Assembly: GCF_014237835.1 (NCBI RefSeq)
Contig: NZ_JACJVI010000002.1
Coordinates: 494,911-558,910 of the forward strand
Source of the DNA: Rhizobium sp. AQ_MP
GTDB taxonomy: Bacteria > Pseudomonadota > Alphaproteobacteria > Rhizobiales > Rhizobiaceae
Length of the DNA: 64,000 nt
Direction: 5' to 3'
Shown here: positions 35,217-46,779 of the stretch, in pieces
Position numbering within the stretch: the first letter of the stretch is position 1
Layout of the letters: each line of letters opens with the position of its first letter
Notes under the pieces: generated by a model
What the model was told of the DNA's origin: nothing
The model's database searches: none
What the model saw: only the letters and a program-made list of their open reading frames with translations
Translations under genes and position numbers: made by a program

Positions 35217-36053
35217 ATGATGCTGAGACTGGTGTTGTCCACGATAATGCTTGCCGCTGTAGCTGGTGGCGCATCGGCCCAGGAGCGACCGCAGGTCAGC
35301 CAGTGTCAGCTGATCGCCGAAAAGATCCCCAAGGTTCAATACGCCAACTTCACACCGTCGGCTCCAGGTGTTCCGGCACTGACGCTCGCGCAGGTGCAGG
35401 AAGACGTGGTTATCACATTCGTCGGGCACTCAACCTTCCAGATCGACACACCCGGCGGCATTTCGATCGCGACCGATTTCAACGGCTGGCTCAGGACGTC
35501 CCGGACGCCCGACGTGGTAACGATGAACAAGGCGCATTCCAGCCATTACACGCTCAATCCCGATCCGGCGATCGGAGCCGTATTACATGGATGGAACGAG
35601 GCTCAGCCGGGTGAGGCGATCCAGCACAGGCTGGTTGTCGGAGATGCGTATATCCGCAATGTGCCGACCGACATCCGCAGCTGGGGCGGATCGATGGAGC
35701 CGAACGGCAATTCGATCTTCATCTTTGAGGTCGCGGGCCTTTGCATCGGGCATCTCGGACATCTTCATCATGAACTCACCGACACGCATTATGGCGAAAT
35801 CGGTCGGCTCGACATTGTCATGGTGCCCGTGGATGGCGGCCTGACGCTCGGGGCGGACAGCATGAGCCGGATCGTCAAGCGTCTACGGTCCGCGCTCATC
35901 TTGCCGATGCATCGTCGAGGTCCGCCGATCGAGACATTCCTGTCGATGTTCGATGGCAGTTTCGACACACAGATATCCGAGAACCGCGGCTTCACGGTGT
36001 CCATGCGGACCTTGCCGAAAAAGCCGCTGATCCTCGTCTTGCAGGGGGTCTGA
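35217..36053 (+). CDS. Exported metallo-beta-lactamase-fold protein with altered metal motif
   Basis: A 278-residue secreted protein: signal peptide MMLRLVLSTIMLAAVAGGASA, then a UlaG-like metallo-hydrolase fold. VVITFVGHSTFQIDTPGGISIATDF is a normal first strand pair, but the HxHxDH signature is replaced by KAHSSH in VTMNKAHSSHYTL, losing the first His and the Asp. A His cluster GHLGHLHHEL, an Asp in VMVPVDGG and a late His in LPMHRRGPP remain. Activity may therefore be changed or lost. Substrate unknown. AGGGAG precedes the ATG; the neighbour on the left is divergent. Confidence 0.78.
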   Translation: MMLRLVLSTIMLAAVAGGASAQERPQVSQCQLIAEKIPKVQYANFTPSAPGVPALTLAQVQEDVVITFVGHSTFQIDTPGGISIATDFNGWLRTSRTPDVVTMNKAHSSHYTLNPDPAIGAVLHGWNEAQPGEAIQHRLVVGDAYIRNVPTDIRSWGGSMEPNGNSIFIFEVAGLCIGHLGHLHHELTDTHYGEIGRLDIVMVPVDGGLTLGADSMSRIVKRLRSALILPMHRRGPPIETFLSMFDGSFDTQISENRGFTVSMRTLPKKPLILVLQGV

Positions 36054-36064
36054 TACGCTCCGGC

Positions 36065-36568
36065 TCAGGCGAAGCGGACATGGCGGTGGACGCCGACGTC
36101 AGGCATCTTTTCCGGGTTGAGGTTGGCCTTGGCAATTTCCCAGCCGAACTTGACCGAGCTCCCGGTCGAAGCCCAGATCTCGCCTTCATCGAGGGAGAGT
36201 GCCAGCATGGTCAGGAGGGGATCCTCCTTGCCGCCCTCGTACCAGGCGGCCACGACGGCGTTCCAGTATTCGTCGATCTTGGCGGTGTCCTTCACCACAG
36301 CGAGGCTGCCGGTCAAGGACGCATGATAGTCGTGATCTTTGCCGACAACGCAGAACTGGCCACGGCTGCCCGGGCGGAGCGCTTTCACGAGATCCGTATC
36401 GGTCTTGGTGAAGAACCAGATGGTGTGTGTCGAGCGGTCTGCCTGTGGCGCCATGGGACGCATCAACAGATCTGAGCCCAGAAGCCCGAGCATGCCGGCA
36501 TGCACGTCGCCGATTTCGTCCCAGAGCTGTTCTACCGGATTTTCGCGGGCTTCACTGAAGCTTGCCAT
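36065..36568 (-). CDS. Pyridoxamine 5'-phosphate oxidase-like flavoprotein (general stress type)
   Basis: A 167-residue split-barrel protein. The region HAGMLGLLGSDLLMRPMAPQADRSTHTIWFFTKTDTDLV, then GSRGQFCVVGKDHDYHASLTGSLAVVKDTAKIDEYWNAVVAAWYEGGKEDPLL, is the typical pattern of general-stress-protein-26-like FMN-binding proteins. It probably binds FMN and is not the vitamin B6 enzyme PdxH. ATG 36568 (MASFSEA) has AGGGAGAAAGA upstream. It converges on the MBL-fold gene with an 11-base gap. Confidence 0.82.
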   Translation of the reverse strand: MASFSEARENPVEQLWDEIGDVHAGMLGLLGSDLLMRPMAPQADRSTHTIWFFTKTDTDLVKALRPGSRGQFCVVGKDHDYHASLTGSLAVVKDTAKIDEYWNAVVAAWYEGGKEDPLLTMLALSLDEGEIWASTGSSVKFGWEIAKANLNPEKMPDVGVHRHVRFA

Positions 36569-36729
36569 ATCGTCTTTCTCCCTGACGTTTTTCCATGGCA
36601 GCAACGAGTTGAACGCAGACTTGTTCCTGGCTCTCAGGCAGGTGGTGGCGATGGTTGATGGGCTTGAACAGGTCGGGCTTCGCCCTTATAAGGCGGCCAT
36701 TCCCACAAACAGACCTGATCAGGGGTGCC

Positions 36730-37476
36730 ATGGCTGGCCATTCACAGTTCAAAAACATCATGCACCGCAAGGGCAAGCAGGACGGTATCCGTTCGAAGAT
36801 GTTCTCCAAGCTTGCGCGCGAAATCACCGTTGCCGCAAAGACCGGTCTGCCTGACCCGGCCATGAACGCCGCACTTCGTCTTGCCGTGCAGAACGCCAAG
36901 GCGCAGTCGATGCCGAAGGACAACATCGAACGCGCCATCAAGAAGGCGTCCGGTGCCGATGCCGAGAGCTATGATGCAATCCGCTACGAAGGTTACGGTC
37001 CGGGCGGCGTGGCCATCATCGTCGAGACGCTGACTGACAACCGTAACCGTACGGCCTCGTCCGTACGGTCGACCTTTTCGAAGGCAGGTGGAGCACTCGG
37101 CGAAACGGGCTCCGTTTCCTTCTCCTTCGACCATGTCGGCGAGATCACCTACAAGGCCTCCGTCGGCGATGCGGACAAGGTGATGGAGGCGGCCATCGAG
37201 GCCGGTGCCGAAGACGTCATCTCGGACGAAGAGGGCCACACGATCTACTGTGCATTCGAAGACATGAACGAGGTCTCGAAGGCACTCGAAGCTGTGCTCG
37301 GCGGAGCCGAGTCCGTCAAGGCGATCTGGAAGCCGCAAAACACCATCGAAGTCGATGAGGAAAAGGCGCAGTCGCTGATGAAGCTCATCGACACGCTGGA
37401 AGACGATGACGATGTTCAGAATGTCTATTCGAACTTCGAAGTCTCCGACGAAGTGATGGCGAAGCTGTCGGCCTGA
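36730..37476 (+). CDS. yebC: YebC/PmpR family regulator
   Basis: A 248-residue protein of the YebC (TACO1) family. The start [19 protein letters not shown], the [24 protein letters not shown] segment near residue 60, [22 protein letters not shown] near residue 95 and the C-terminal [19 protein letters not shown] define the family. Some members are DNA-binding regulators; recent work links others to translation of polyproline stretches. ATG 36730 is 25 codons inside a longer open frame. It is monocistronic, closed by a long perfect terminator, and lies beside glmM and not beside ruvC, its usual neighbour. Confidence 0.95.
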   Translation: MAGHSQFKNIMHRKGKQDGIRSKMFSKLAREITVAAKTGLPDPAMNAALRLAVQNAKAQSMPKDNIERAIKKASGADAESYDAIRYEGYGPGGVAIIVETLTDNRNRTASSVRSTFSKAGGALGETGSVSFSFDHVGEITYKASVGDADKVMEAAIEAGAEDVISDEEGHTIYCAFEDMNEVSKALEAVLGGAESVKAIWKPQNTIEVDEEKAQSLMKLIDTLEDDDDVQNVYSNFEVSDEVMAKLSA

Positions 37477-37500
37477 CACAGGCTCCTTCCCGATGACAAC

Positions 37501-37534
37501 AAGAAGCCCGGCTGAATCTCAGCCGGGCTTCTTG
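37501..37534. terminator. Terminator between yebC and glmM
   Basis: AAGAAGCCCGGCTGA and TCAGCCGGGCTTCTT are perfect complements around ATC, 25 bases after the yebC stop and 36 bases after the convergent glmM stop. It likely serves both. Confidence 0.85.
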
Positions 37535-37569
37535 CATTTCCGTCTTCCTGCAGGCGGTGGATTGCTTTG

Positions 37570-38925
37570 TCAGGCGGCAGCGCTCCGCACGCTTCCAATC
37601 ACATCGACGAGATCGTTGACGATGCGTTCGACCTGTGCGCGGTCATCACCTTCAGCCATCACACGGATGAGAGGTTCTGTCCCGGAAGGGCGGATCACGA
37701 GGCGGCCGGACGTGGCGAGTTCGGCTTCGGCATCGGCAATCGCCTGCTTGACGACGGCGTCTTCCAAGGGCTTGCCGCCGGAGAAGCGGACGTTGCGCAA
37801 AAGCTGCGGAACCGGCTCGAAGCGGTGGCAGATCTCGCTCACCGTCTTGCCGGTCCGCTTGACCGCCGCCAGGATCTGCAGCGCCGCGACAAGGCCGTCG
37901 CCTGTGGTGCCGTGGTCGGCAAGCACGATATGGCCGGACTGTTCGCCGCCGACGTTGAAGTCGTGGCTGCGCATGTGCTCGACGACATAGCGGTCGCCGA
38001 CCTTGGTGCGGGCGAGCGTCAGGCCCTTTTCGCCGAGGAAACGTTCGAGGCCGAGGTTCGACATGACGGTCGCAACGATGCCGCCGCCGCGCAGGGTCTG
38101 GTCCTGCGCCCAGGTCTCGGCGATCACCGCCATCAACTGGTCCCCGTCAACGACAGTGCCGTTCTCGTCAACGATGATGACGCGATCTGCATCACCATCG
38201 AGCGCGATGCCGATGTCGGCGCGCGTCTCGTGGACCTTCTTCTGCAAGGTATCGGGATGCGTCGAGCCACATTCGAGGTTGATGTTCGTGCCGTTGGGCT
38301 CATCGCCTATCGTCACAACCTCGGCGCCCAGCTCCCAGAGGGCCTGCGGTGCAACCTTGTAGGCGGCGCCATTGGCGCAATCGATGGCGACCCGCAGCCC
38401 GTGCAGCGTCACATCGCGGGGCAGGGTGCGCTTGGCGAATTCCACATAACGGTCGTGCACGCCGTCGATGCGCTTGGCGCGGCCGATATCGTTGGGGGCT
38501 GCGAGCTGGCCATAGAGGTCCTTCTCCAGCAGTTCCTCGATCTGCTGCTCCAGCTCGTCCGAGAGCTTGTAGCCGTCGGGGCCGAAGAGCTTGATGCCGT
38601 TGTCAGCGAAGGGATTGTGCGAGGCCGAAATCATCACGCCGAGGTCGCACCGTAGCGAGCGCGTCAACATGGCCACGGCAGGCGTCGGGATCGGGCCGAG
38701 AACGAAGGCGTCGAGGCCGGCGGCGGTGAAACCCGCGACCATCGCGTTCTCCAGCATGTAGCCGGAGAGGCGCGTATCCTTGCCGATCACAACGCGATGG
38801 CGGTGGCCGCCGCGACGGAAGATCGTGCCGGCGGCAATACCCACACGCATCGCAAGATCCGGGGTCATGGGGAAGCGGTTGGAGAGGCCGCGAATGCCGT
38901 CCGTGCCGAAGTAACGACGTGTCAT
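37570..38925 (-). CDS. glmM: Phosphoglucosamine mutase
   Basis: A 451-residue enzyme converting glucosamine 6-phosphate to glucosamine 1-phosphate for peptidoglycan and lipopolysaccharide. The N-terminal [10 protein letters not shown], the phosphoserine loop [20 protein letters not shown] near residue 100, the Mg2+ loop [17 protein letters not shown] near residue 240 and the sugar-phosphate loop [17 protein letters not shown] near residue 410 are intact. ATG 38925 is the family start; the longer open frame is not coding. It follows ftsH, as in many alphaproteobacteria, but a terminator separates the two. Confidence 0.96.
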   Translation of the reverse strand: MTRRYFGTDGIRGLSNRFPMTPDLAMRVGIAAGTIFRRGGHRHRVVIGKDTRLSGYMLENAMVAGFTAAGLDAFVLGPIPTPAVAMLTRSLRCDLGVMISASHNPFADNGIKLFGPDGYKLSDELEQQIEELLEKDLYGQLAAPNDIGRAKRIDGVHDRYVEFAKRTLPRDVTLHGLRVAIDCANGAAYKVAPQALWELGAEVVTIGDEPNGTNINLECGSTHPDTLQKKVHETRADIGIALDGDADRVIIVDENGTVVDGDQLMAVIAETWAQDQTLRGGGIVATVMSNLGLERFLGEKGLTLARTKVGDRYVVEHMRSHDFNVGGEQSGHIVLADHGTTGDGLVAALQILAAVKRTGKTVSEICHRFEPVPQLLRNVRFSGGKPLEDAVVKQAIADAEAELATSGRLVIRPSGTEPLIRVMAEGDDRAQVERIVNDLVDVIGSVRSAAA

Positions 38926-39120
38926 CTGTGTTCCTTCAAGTCCATTCCTGTGCCGGTCGCTGCATTTGCCCAGGCATAAGCGTTTACGCAGCGCGCCGCA
39001 TTGGGCTGCCATGCCACAGAATGCGGCGCAGGACACGTAAAATAGCGCTAAAATACATTACACGGCGTTACCGTAAGCGTAGTCTTCCACGGATTTGTGC
39101 GACGTCAGGGCGATGCCATG

Positions 39121-39149
39121 AAAAAGGCCACCGCGAGGGTGGCCTTTTT
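39121..39149 (-). terminator. Rho-independent terminator of ftsH
   Basis: AAAAAGGCCACC-GCGA-GGGTGGCCTTTTT is an 11-12 base stem with T-tracts in both directions, 22 bases after the ftsH stop. Confidence 0.88.
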
Positions 39150-39170
39150 GCGAAGTCTCGTGAGGCGTGC

Positions 39171-41102
<1,932 letters not shown>

Positions 41103-41222
41103 TGAACTCCCCGAACCAGTGTTGCGGACCGAAGCCCCGCAGAATTACTCTCTAACATAGGAGCCCACCGCATCCTTGCCAAGGCAAAGGGACCGTCGCA
41201 GATCGTTTTCCGTCAATAAGTC

Positions 41223-42548
41223 TTAAATGGGACAAGACGGGCCCGGTTCGACACCGATGAGCCTGGCGATCGCATCCGCCAGTGGCTGGTCGAAACACGG
41301 CATAAAATCGGCATAGAGCGAGAGCCGCGGCTTTACCGTGATCTCGACGTCGACTTGCCGCGAAGTGCCATGCCTATCAAGGAGTTGCGGTCCGGTTCCA
41401 GCCAGTGCCGCACGCGTGGCGCCCGGTAGAGCAGGATCAACCGTCGAGGCCGGGCCGGCGGCGATGGTGATCTCCCCGCTGCTTTCGTTAAGCACCGTAT
41501 AGCGCCCGTCAAAGATACCCCTGCTGCCCGGTGCAAGGAGCAGCGGCAAAAGACCGCGCCTTTCCCGGACCAGGAAAAGCTGGTCGCGGCGGCGGACAAT
41601 CAGCGTGCCGGCGAGAGTCAGGCGAAAATCCGATGCCTTGGCAAGAGCGACACTCAGGCGGTCGAGGCTTGCCGCTCCCGGGCGATGGGGCTTGCCGCCA
41701 AGGGCGGCAATCAAGCTTGCCAGCGCGAGTTTTGCCGGCTCTGCGGCTGCTTCGTCGGCGTGGTCGAGGACGAGCGTGACGAGGGGCCCCGGGCCCGCCT
41801 TGGCATGGCTCTCCAGCCAGGCGGCGGCTGCTGCCGTAAGGCTGCGTCTATGGCTCGCGGCCTGGGCGATCGCCAGAGCAGTCGCCGTCGGTGCCGACTG
41901 GCGGGTCCTGACACGCTCGTAATGTGTGTCCTCGTTGCTGGGGTCCTCAATCCAGGATTGGCCGCATTCCTCGAGATAGGAACGAATTGCCGCGCGGCGT
42001 GTGCGAAGAAGCGGACGCAGGATCCAGAGGTGATTGGCGTATAGCGTGGCAGGCGCCATCCCCGCGAGGCCAAGAGCGCTCTCAACGGAGCGAGCGGCAC
42101 GCATTGCAATGGTCTCGATCTGGTCGTCGAGGGTGTGACCGGTCACGAGGACATCGGCACCCATGACCTTTGCGGCATTGGCAAGAAGTCGGTAGCGGGC
42201 TTCGCGGGCTGCGGCGGACAAGCCGGTTTGAGGTTTGATGCCGTGCCAGCACTCGATACGATGGGGAATCCCGAGCCGGGCGGAGAGCTGCGCGACCGAT
42301 CGCGCTTCGTCTGCCGCTTCCGCTCTCAGTCCGTGATCGATCGTTGCAGCCGCCAGCGAGTGGCGGTGGGGCGCATTCTGCTTCTCGATCGCCTGCTTCA
42401 GGAGAAGCAGAAGCCCGAGCGAATCGCTGCCACCGGAGACGGCGACCAGCAGGCGGAGAGGACGTTTCAGGTAGTTCAGAAATTCTTCAATCGCCGCTTC
42501 GGGCGAGAGGTCGGGCAGGGGCGAGGCTGCCGCGAGCGGGGCGGCCAT
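41223..42548 (-). CDS. tilS: tRNA(Ile)-lysidine synthetase
   Basis: A 441-residue PP-loop ATPase that modifies the wobble cytidine of tRNA-Ile(CAU) to lysidine, which is essential. The ATP motif AVSGGSDSLGLLLLLKQAI is near residue 38. The sequence AATIDHGLRAEAADEA, VLVTGHTLDDQIETIAMR near residue 136, and RPLLRTRRAAIRSYLEECGQSWIEDPSNED complete the catalytic domain. The C-terminal third is less conserved. Its start overlaps the cpoB stop (ATGA), so it is translationally coupled to the tol-pal operon. Confidence 0.94.
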   Translation of the reverse strand: MAAPLAAASPLPDLSPEAAIEEFLNYLKRPLRLLVAVSGGSDSLGLLLLLKQAIEKQNAPHRHSLAAATIDHGLRAEAADEARSVAQLSARLGIPHRIECWHGIKPQTGLSAAAREARYRLLANAAKVMGADVLVTGHTLDDQIETIAMRAARSVESALGLAGMAPATLYANHLWILRPLLRTRRAAIRSYLEECGQSWIEDPSNEDTHYERVRTRQSAPTATALAIAQAASHRRSLTAAAAAWLESHAKAGPGPLVTLVLDHADEAAAEPAKLALASLIAALGGKPHRPGAASLDRLSVALAKASDFRLTLAGTLIVRRRDQLFLVRERRGLLPLLLAPGSRGIFDGRYTVLNESSGEITIAAGPASTVDPALPGATRAALAGTGPQLLDRHGTSRQVDVEITVKPRLSLYADFMPCFDQPLADAIARLIGVEPGPSCPI

Positions 42549-43546
42549 CAGCAGCTAAGGCGCTTCTGCTCGCTCGCGACCTTGGAGACGACGGCGCGGG
42601 AGGCCTTGGGGTAACGTTTGGAGACTTCGCGCAACGTCGCGCAGGCAGTCTCGGTATTGTCGAGGGCGGCGAGCGACATGCCGAGCTTCAGCAGCATTTC
42701 GGGGGCCTTCGGCGAGGTATTGTAGGTCTGGTGGGCATTGAGGAAGGTCTTGGCCGCCTCGTTGTAATTGCCCTGGGAGTAGAGGGCCTCTCCCAGCCAG
42801 AAATGGGCATCGGCGATGCGCGCGCTGCTCGGATAAGCAGCGATGAAATCGCGGAATTCGTTTTCGGCCAGCGTATAGTCGCCCGAAAGAACATGGGCGT
42901 AGGCGATCTGGTAAACATCGCTCTCGGAGTTGAGCGAGGCCGTCTGCTGGGGCGTAGTGGAGGGAGCGGTTACACCGGTATCGACACCGGGCAGGTTGCT
43001 CGCACTGTTGTTCCCTGCGTCCTGGTTCAGCGTCGCGGTCACCGGCATGCCGTTTTGGTCGAGCGCGATGGATCCGAGGGTCTGCTCGCCGGGCGCGGTC
43101 CCCGGCGCCTGGATCGTGCCGGAAGCGTCGGCGCTTGCGCCGACGTCCGGGGTTTCGGTGATGATCTCCGCAACCGAATCCTGCTGTGCGCCTGCCGTGG
43201 CCGGACGGGTCAGGGAGCCGCTCTTCTTCTCGAGATCCTGGAAGCGGAACTCGTTGTCTTCCTGCTGCTTGCGCATTTGCTCCTGCATCTGCAAAAGCTG
43301 GAAGCTCATCTCTTCGATGCGGCCGTTCAGCGCGCGAATTTCTTCCTCGAGTTGCTGCACACGCAAGGAGGGGTCGGCGGCCTGAGTCATGTGGACCTGA
43401 CCGCGAGGGTTCTGGCCTTGCAGCTGCTCAGGGGTTTTCTGTTGTCCGAAGATAGGCGGCAGGGTGACCTGGAAGGCGTGAGCCGTTCCATGGAAACCCG
43501 TCAGCGAGGCCGTCGCTAGCAGAGCCGCCATCACAAGTTTGTTCAT
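42548..43546 (-). CDS. cpoB: Tol-Pal system protein CpoB (YbgF)
   Basis: A 332-residue periplasmic protein. After a signal peptide (MNKLVMAALLATASLTGFHGTAHA) comes a trimeric coiled coil (about 55-110, RVQQLEEEIRALNGRIEEMSFQLLQMQEQMRKQQ), a low-complexity linker, and three TPR repeats (about 210-330), such as YQIAYAHVLSGDYTLAENEFRDFI and ADAHFWLGEALYSQGNYNEAAKTFLN. CpoB links TolA with peptidoglycan synthesis at division. ATG 43546 is the natural start; the longer open frame upstream runs through the pal terminator. Confidence 0.93.
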   Translation of the reverse strand: MNKLVMAALLATASLTGFHGTAHAFQVTLPPIFGQQKTPEQLQGQNPRGQVHMTQAADPSLRVQQLEEEIRALNGRIEEMSFQLLQMQEQMRKQQEDNEFRFQDLEKKSGSLTRPATAGAQQDSVAEIITETPDVGASADASGTIQAPGTAPGEQTLGSIALDQNGMPVTATLNQDAGNNSASNLPGVDTGVTAPSTTPQQTASLNSESDVYQIAYAHVLSGDYTLAENEFRDFIAAYPSSARIADAHFWLGEALYSQGNYNEAAKTFLNAHQTYNTSPKAPEMLLKLGMSLAALDNTETACATLREVSKRYPKASRAVVSKVASEQKRLSC

Positions 43547-43652
43547 GTTCCTTTTCCTGTTTTCGCGACGATTTGCGCCGAACCAGCGCCGACAGGAGTT
43601 TTCCCAATTGCCTGCAAAAAGCAACCAAGTTCGGCCAAAGTAAGGAGAAAAG

Positions 43653-43678
43653 TAAAAGGCGGCCCGGAGGCCGCCTTC
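43653..43678 (-). terminator. Terminator-like hairpin between pal and cpoB
   Basis: On the minus strand AAGGCGGCC-TCCG-GGCCGCCTT is followed by TTACTTTTC. It lies 30 bases after the pal stop, so some transcription probably ends before cpoB. Confidence 0.65.
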
Positions 43679-43706
43679 ACGTGGTGGTGATAATCGGGCG
43701 GACCGA

Positions 43707-44243
43707 TTACATGCCTGCGCCACCCAGAACGGTGACGGCGCGGCGGTTTTGCGACCAGCAGGAAATGTCGTCGCAGACGGCGACCGGACGTTCCTTGCCG
43801 TAGGAGATGGTCTTCATGCGCTGGGCCGGAACGCCACGCGATGCCAGATAGTCGCGGGTGGCGGCAGCGCGGCGCGCACCGAGTGCCAGGTTGTATTCGC
43901 GGGTGCCGCGCTCGTCGGCATGGCCTTCGATCGTGATGGCGTAGTTCGGGTACTGCTGCAGCCACTGAGCCTGACGGTCGAGCGTCTGGGCAGCGTCGGC
44001 ACGCACGGACGACGAATCGGTATCGAAGAAGATGCGGTCGCCGACATTGACGGTAAAGTCCTGCGCCGAGCCCGGGGTTGCGGCGCCCGCACCGGCGCCG
44101 AGGCCGAGTTCGCCGGCGCTGTTCGGCAGGTTCTTCTTGTTGGCGCAGCCTGCCAGGGCGAGGGCAACGGCAAATGCCACCATGGCGGGGTTGGTTGCCA
44201 TCTTCTGCAGGCGGCTCTTGGCCGGGGAATGAATGCGGCTCAT
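43707..44243 (-). CDS. pal: Peptidoglycan-associated lipoprotein Pal
   Basis: A 178-residue outer membrane lipoprotein. The signal peptide ends in the lipobox LALAGC, with the lipidated cysteine near residue 34. A Gly/Ala linker leads to an OmpA domain (about 65-175) with FDTDSSSVRADAAQTLDRQAQWL, IEGHADERGTREYNLALGARRAAATRDYLASRG and the C-terminal RRAVTVLGG. Pal binds peptidoglycan and TolB to constrict the outer membrane during division. ATG 44243 is preceded by AAGGAGA. Confidence 0.95.
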   Translation of the reverse strand: MSRIHSPAKSRLQKMATNPAMVAFAVALALAGCANKKNLPNSAGELGLGAGAGAATPGSAQDFTVNVGDRIFFDTDSSSVRADAAQTLDRQAQWLQQYPNYAITIEGHADERGTREYNLALGARRAAATRDYLASRGVPAQRMKTISYGKERPVAVCDDISCWSQNRRAVTVLGGAGM

Positions 44244-44376
44244 CGCCGGTCTCCTTGAATTCTCTGTTAGGGTTGCCGGACCATAACCAATCGCGGTTAA
44301 CCGGCTTCCAACAATCATGGTTAACAAACGGTCAATTCACTCGTTGACGAAGGCGATTGACGGTCGTTTGCGGCGA

Positions 44377-44404
44377 GAAAGAGGCGCAAATGCGCCTCTT
44401 TTCG
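44377..44404 (-). terminator. Rho-independent terminator after tolB
   Basis: On the minus strand AAAGAGGCGCA and TGCGCCTCTTT form a perfect stem with a one- to three-base loop followed by CTC; the run TTTT on the plus side means it works mainly as a stop for the tolQRAB transcript in concert with pal having its own promoter. Confidence 0.65.
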
Positions 44405-44408
44405 ATCA

Positions 44409-45713
44409 CTATTCCATCAGTGGCGACCAGGCCGGGTCGGAGGCGAAGGACGGTGTCTTCACCAGCTGCTCGTTGTAGCCGGTCAGGTCGATCGAGTAGA
44501 GTTGCGGGCCACCGGCACCGGCATTCTGGCGGAAGAACATCAGAACGCGACCATTCGGTGCCCAGGTCGGACCTTCGTTGTGGAAGCCGGTGGTGAGGAT
44601 ACGCTCGCCGGACCCGTCTGTCTTCATTACACCGATGGAGAACTTGCCGCCCGACTGTTTGGTGAAGGCGATCAGATCGCCGCGGGGCGACCACACGGGT
44701 GTGGAGTAGGAGCCGTCGCCGAAGGAGATGCGGCGCTGGCCGGAGCCATCGGCACCCATGACATAGAGCTGCTGGCGGCCGCCACGGTCGCTTTCAAACA
44801 CGATCTGGCTACCATCCGGAGAATAGGAAGGCGAGGTGTCGATCGCGGCCGTGTTGGTGAGACGGGTCGTGGTGCGAGAACGCAGGTCCATCGTGTAGAT
44901 ATTGGCATTGCCGTCCTGCTGAAGGCTCATGATGACGCGCTGGCCATCGGGCGAGAAGCGCGGGGCAAACGTCATTCCCGGGAAATTGCCCACGACCTCA
45001 CGCGCACCGGTTTCCAGCTGCAGCAGGTAGACGCGCGGCTGGTTGCCTTCGAAGGACATGTAGGTGATTTCCTGGCGGCTCGGCGAGAAGCGCGGCGTCA
45101 GAACGATGTCGTTGCTGTTGGTCAGCATACGCAGGTTTTCGCCGTCCTGGTCCATGATCGCGAGCTGGCGCTTGCGGTCGGTCTTCGGGCCCGATTCCGA
45201 GACAAATACGATGCGGGTGTCGAAATAGCCCTTTTCGCCGGTGATGCGCTCATAGATGGCGTCGGCGATCATGTGGGCGACGCGGCGCCAGTTCTTCGGG
45301 TCTGTGAAGAACTGCTGACCCGTCATCTGCTGGCCGCCGAAGGTATCCCAGAGGCGGAATTCGGCGCGCAGACGGCCATCCGGCTCCCGAGCGATGCGGC
45401 CGACAACCAGAGCTTCGGCCTTCAGCGCCGTCCAGTCGGGGAAGCGTGGTGCCTGATCCGGGTTCTGGATCTTCTCGATGAAGGCGGCGCGGTTGACCGG
45501 GGCGAAGAGGCCAGACCGCTTCAGGTCGGCTTCAACGACTGCGGAAATCTGGGCGCCAATGCCATCGGACGAGATGAAGTCGGTGATGGCGATGGGAAGA
45601 GGCTGCACGTTGCCGCGGTTGATGTTGATTTCAACGGCTGCGTTTGCGGGCGCCACGAAGGCACCTGCCATGCCGGCACAGACCAGCAGAAGTCGGAGGA
45701 GGAGAGTTTTCAT
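44409..45713 (-). CDS. tolB: Tol-Pal system translocation protein TolB
   Basis: A 434-residue periplasmic protein with signal peptide [25 protein letters not shown]. The N-terminal domain (25-165) binds TolA. A six-bladed beta-propeller (170-430) is built from repeats such as [61 protein letters not shown] and [20 protein letters not shown]. TolB contacts Pal. ATG 45713 gives a clean signal peptide; an in-frame TTG lies three codons upstream. It follows tolA by 21 bases. Confidence 0.96.
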   Translation of the reverse strand: MKTLLLRLLLVCAGMAGAFVAPANAAVEININRGNVQPLPIAITDFISSDGIGAQISAVVEADLKRSGLFAPVNRAAFIEKIQNPDQAPRFPDWTALKAEALVVGRIAREPDGRLRAEFRLWDTFGGQQMTGQQFFTDPKNWRRVAHMIADAIYERITGEKGYFDTRIVFVSESGPKTDRKRQLAIMDQDGENLRMLTNSNDIVLTPRFSPSRQEITYMSFEGNQPRVYLLQLETGAREVVGNFPGMTFAPRFSPDGQRVIMSLQQDGNANIYTMDLRSRTTTRLTNTAAIDTSPSYSPDGSQIVFESDRGGRQQLYVMGADGSGQRRISFGDGSYSTPVWSPRGDLIAFTKQSGGKFSIGVMKTDGSGERILTTGFHNEGPTWAPNGRVLMFFRQNAGAGGPQLYSIDLTGYNEQLVKTPSFASDPAWSPLME

Positions 45714-45734
45714 GCTTACCAAGCCTTTCAGCTC

Positions 45735-46769
45735 TTACATCAGTTCGCTGGGGTCGAAATTGACGACAACTTCAGACCAAGCGTCGTATTTGTCCGGGGG
45801 AAGATTGGTGAAGGGGGCGGACTTGCGGACGGCGCGCACGGCACCGCTCATGAGGACCTGCTGGGCCTGAGGTGAACCACCGGTCGCGGTCGCCTCGGGC
45901 TCGCCGATCAAGGCGCCGTTCTGGTCGAGGCGGAAGGTGACGCGAATGCGTACATCCGCTGCATCGGCCATGCCGGGGGTGATCAGCCAGTTTTCCTGAA
46001 TGACTCCACGCAGGGCATCGAGTTCGCTCTGGCTGAGCTTCGAACCACCGGTATCGGTCTTGCCGCCCAGTGCTTCCTGATCGGTCGAGCGCTTGGCGCC
46101 GCCGCCGGCGGCATCTGTCTTGTTGAGCAGGGCGGCCACTTCGTCGGCGTTGAAGTCGCTCTCCATCTGCGGCTTGGATTTCGCCATTTCCTGCGCCTTG
46201 GTATCCTTCTTGGCGTCAGGTTTCGGAGCGGGCTTCTTTTCTGCCGGCTTGGCGACCTCGGGCTGCGGGCGGGCAGCCGGGATCGGCGCCTGCTCGGGCA
46301 GCGGGATTTCTTCGGCGACCGCTTCTTCCGGAGGCGCTTCTTCGGCGGGCGGTGTTTCTGGCTCCGGCGGCGGGGCCGTTTCTTCCTTCACCACTTCCTT
46401 GACTTCATTCGGCTTCGGATCGGGCGTCGGCGCCGGTGTTTCCACCTTCTGCGGCGCAGCGGCCACTTCCTGTTCGACAGGACGCTTCGACGGCGTCGGC
46501 GGTGACTTCAGATCGACTTCGTTGTCGCCGACGTTCTCGGCCGGCTCGGCGATCGGTGGCTTCTTGGTCGGAACGGGCGCGGACTTCTCCGCCATCGGCG
46601 CGTCCTTCGAGCCCTTCTGGATCTGCGTGAATTCTTCGATCGGCACGATGTCGACGGGCAAGGTCTCCATCGGGGCGATCTCGAGTTTTTCCGGCGAGCC
46701 GAGGCTCACCAGCGCCGCCGAGAGCGCCAGTGTGTGCAGAAACGAGGATGTGAAGAGGCTGCCCTTCAT
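45735..46769 (-). CDS. tolA: Cell envelope integrity protein TolA
   Basis: A 344-residue inner membrane protein. One N-terminal membrane helix (about 6-22, FLHTLALSAALVSL) is followed by a long Pro/Glu/Lys-rich linker (30-235: EKPAPKPDAKKDTKAQEMAKSK style) and a small C-terminal domain (255-344) that ends SAPFTNLPPDKYDAWSEVVVNFDPSELM, the domain that reaches the outer membrane. Low-complexity composition is normal for TolA. It links the TolQR motor to TolB and Pal. The start is 10 bases after the tolR stop. Confidence 0.93.
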   Translation of the reverse strand: MKGSLFTSSFLHTLALSAALVSLGSPEKLEIAPMETLPVDIVPIEEFTQIQKGSKDAPMAEKSAPVPTKKPPIAEPAENVGDNEVDLKSPPTPSKRPVEQEVAAAPQKVETPAPTPDPKPNEVKEVVKEETAPPPEPETPPAEEAPPEEAVAEEIPLPEQAPIPAARPQPEVAKPAEKKPAPKPDAKKDTKAQEMAKSKPQMESDFNADEVAALLNKTDAAGGGAKRSTDQEALGGKTDTGGSKLSQSELDALRGVIQENWLITPGMADAADVRIRVTFRLDQNGALIGEPEATATGGSPQAQQVLMSGAVRAVRKSAPFTNLPPDKYDAWSEVVVNFDPSELM

Positions 46770-46779
46770 GTCCGTCCGA

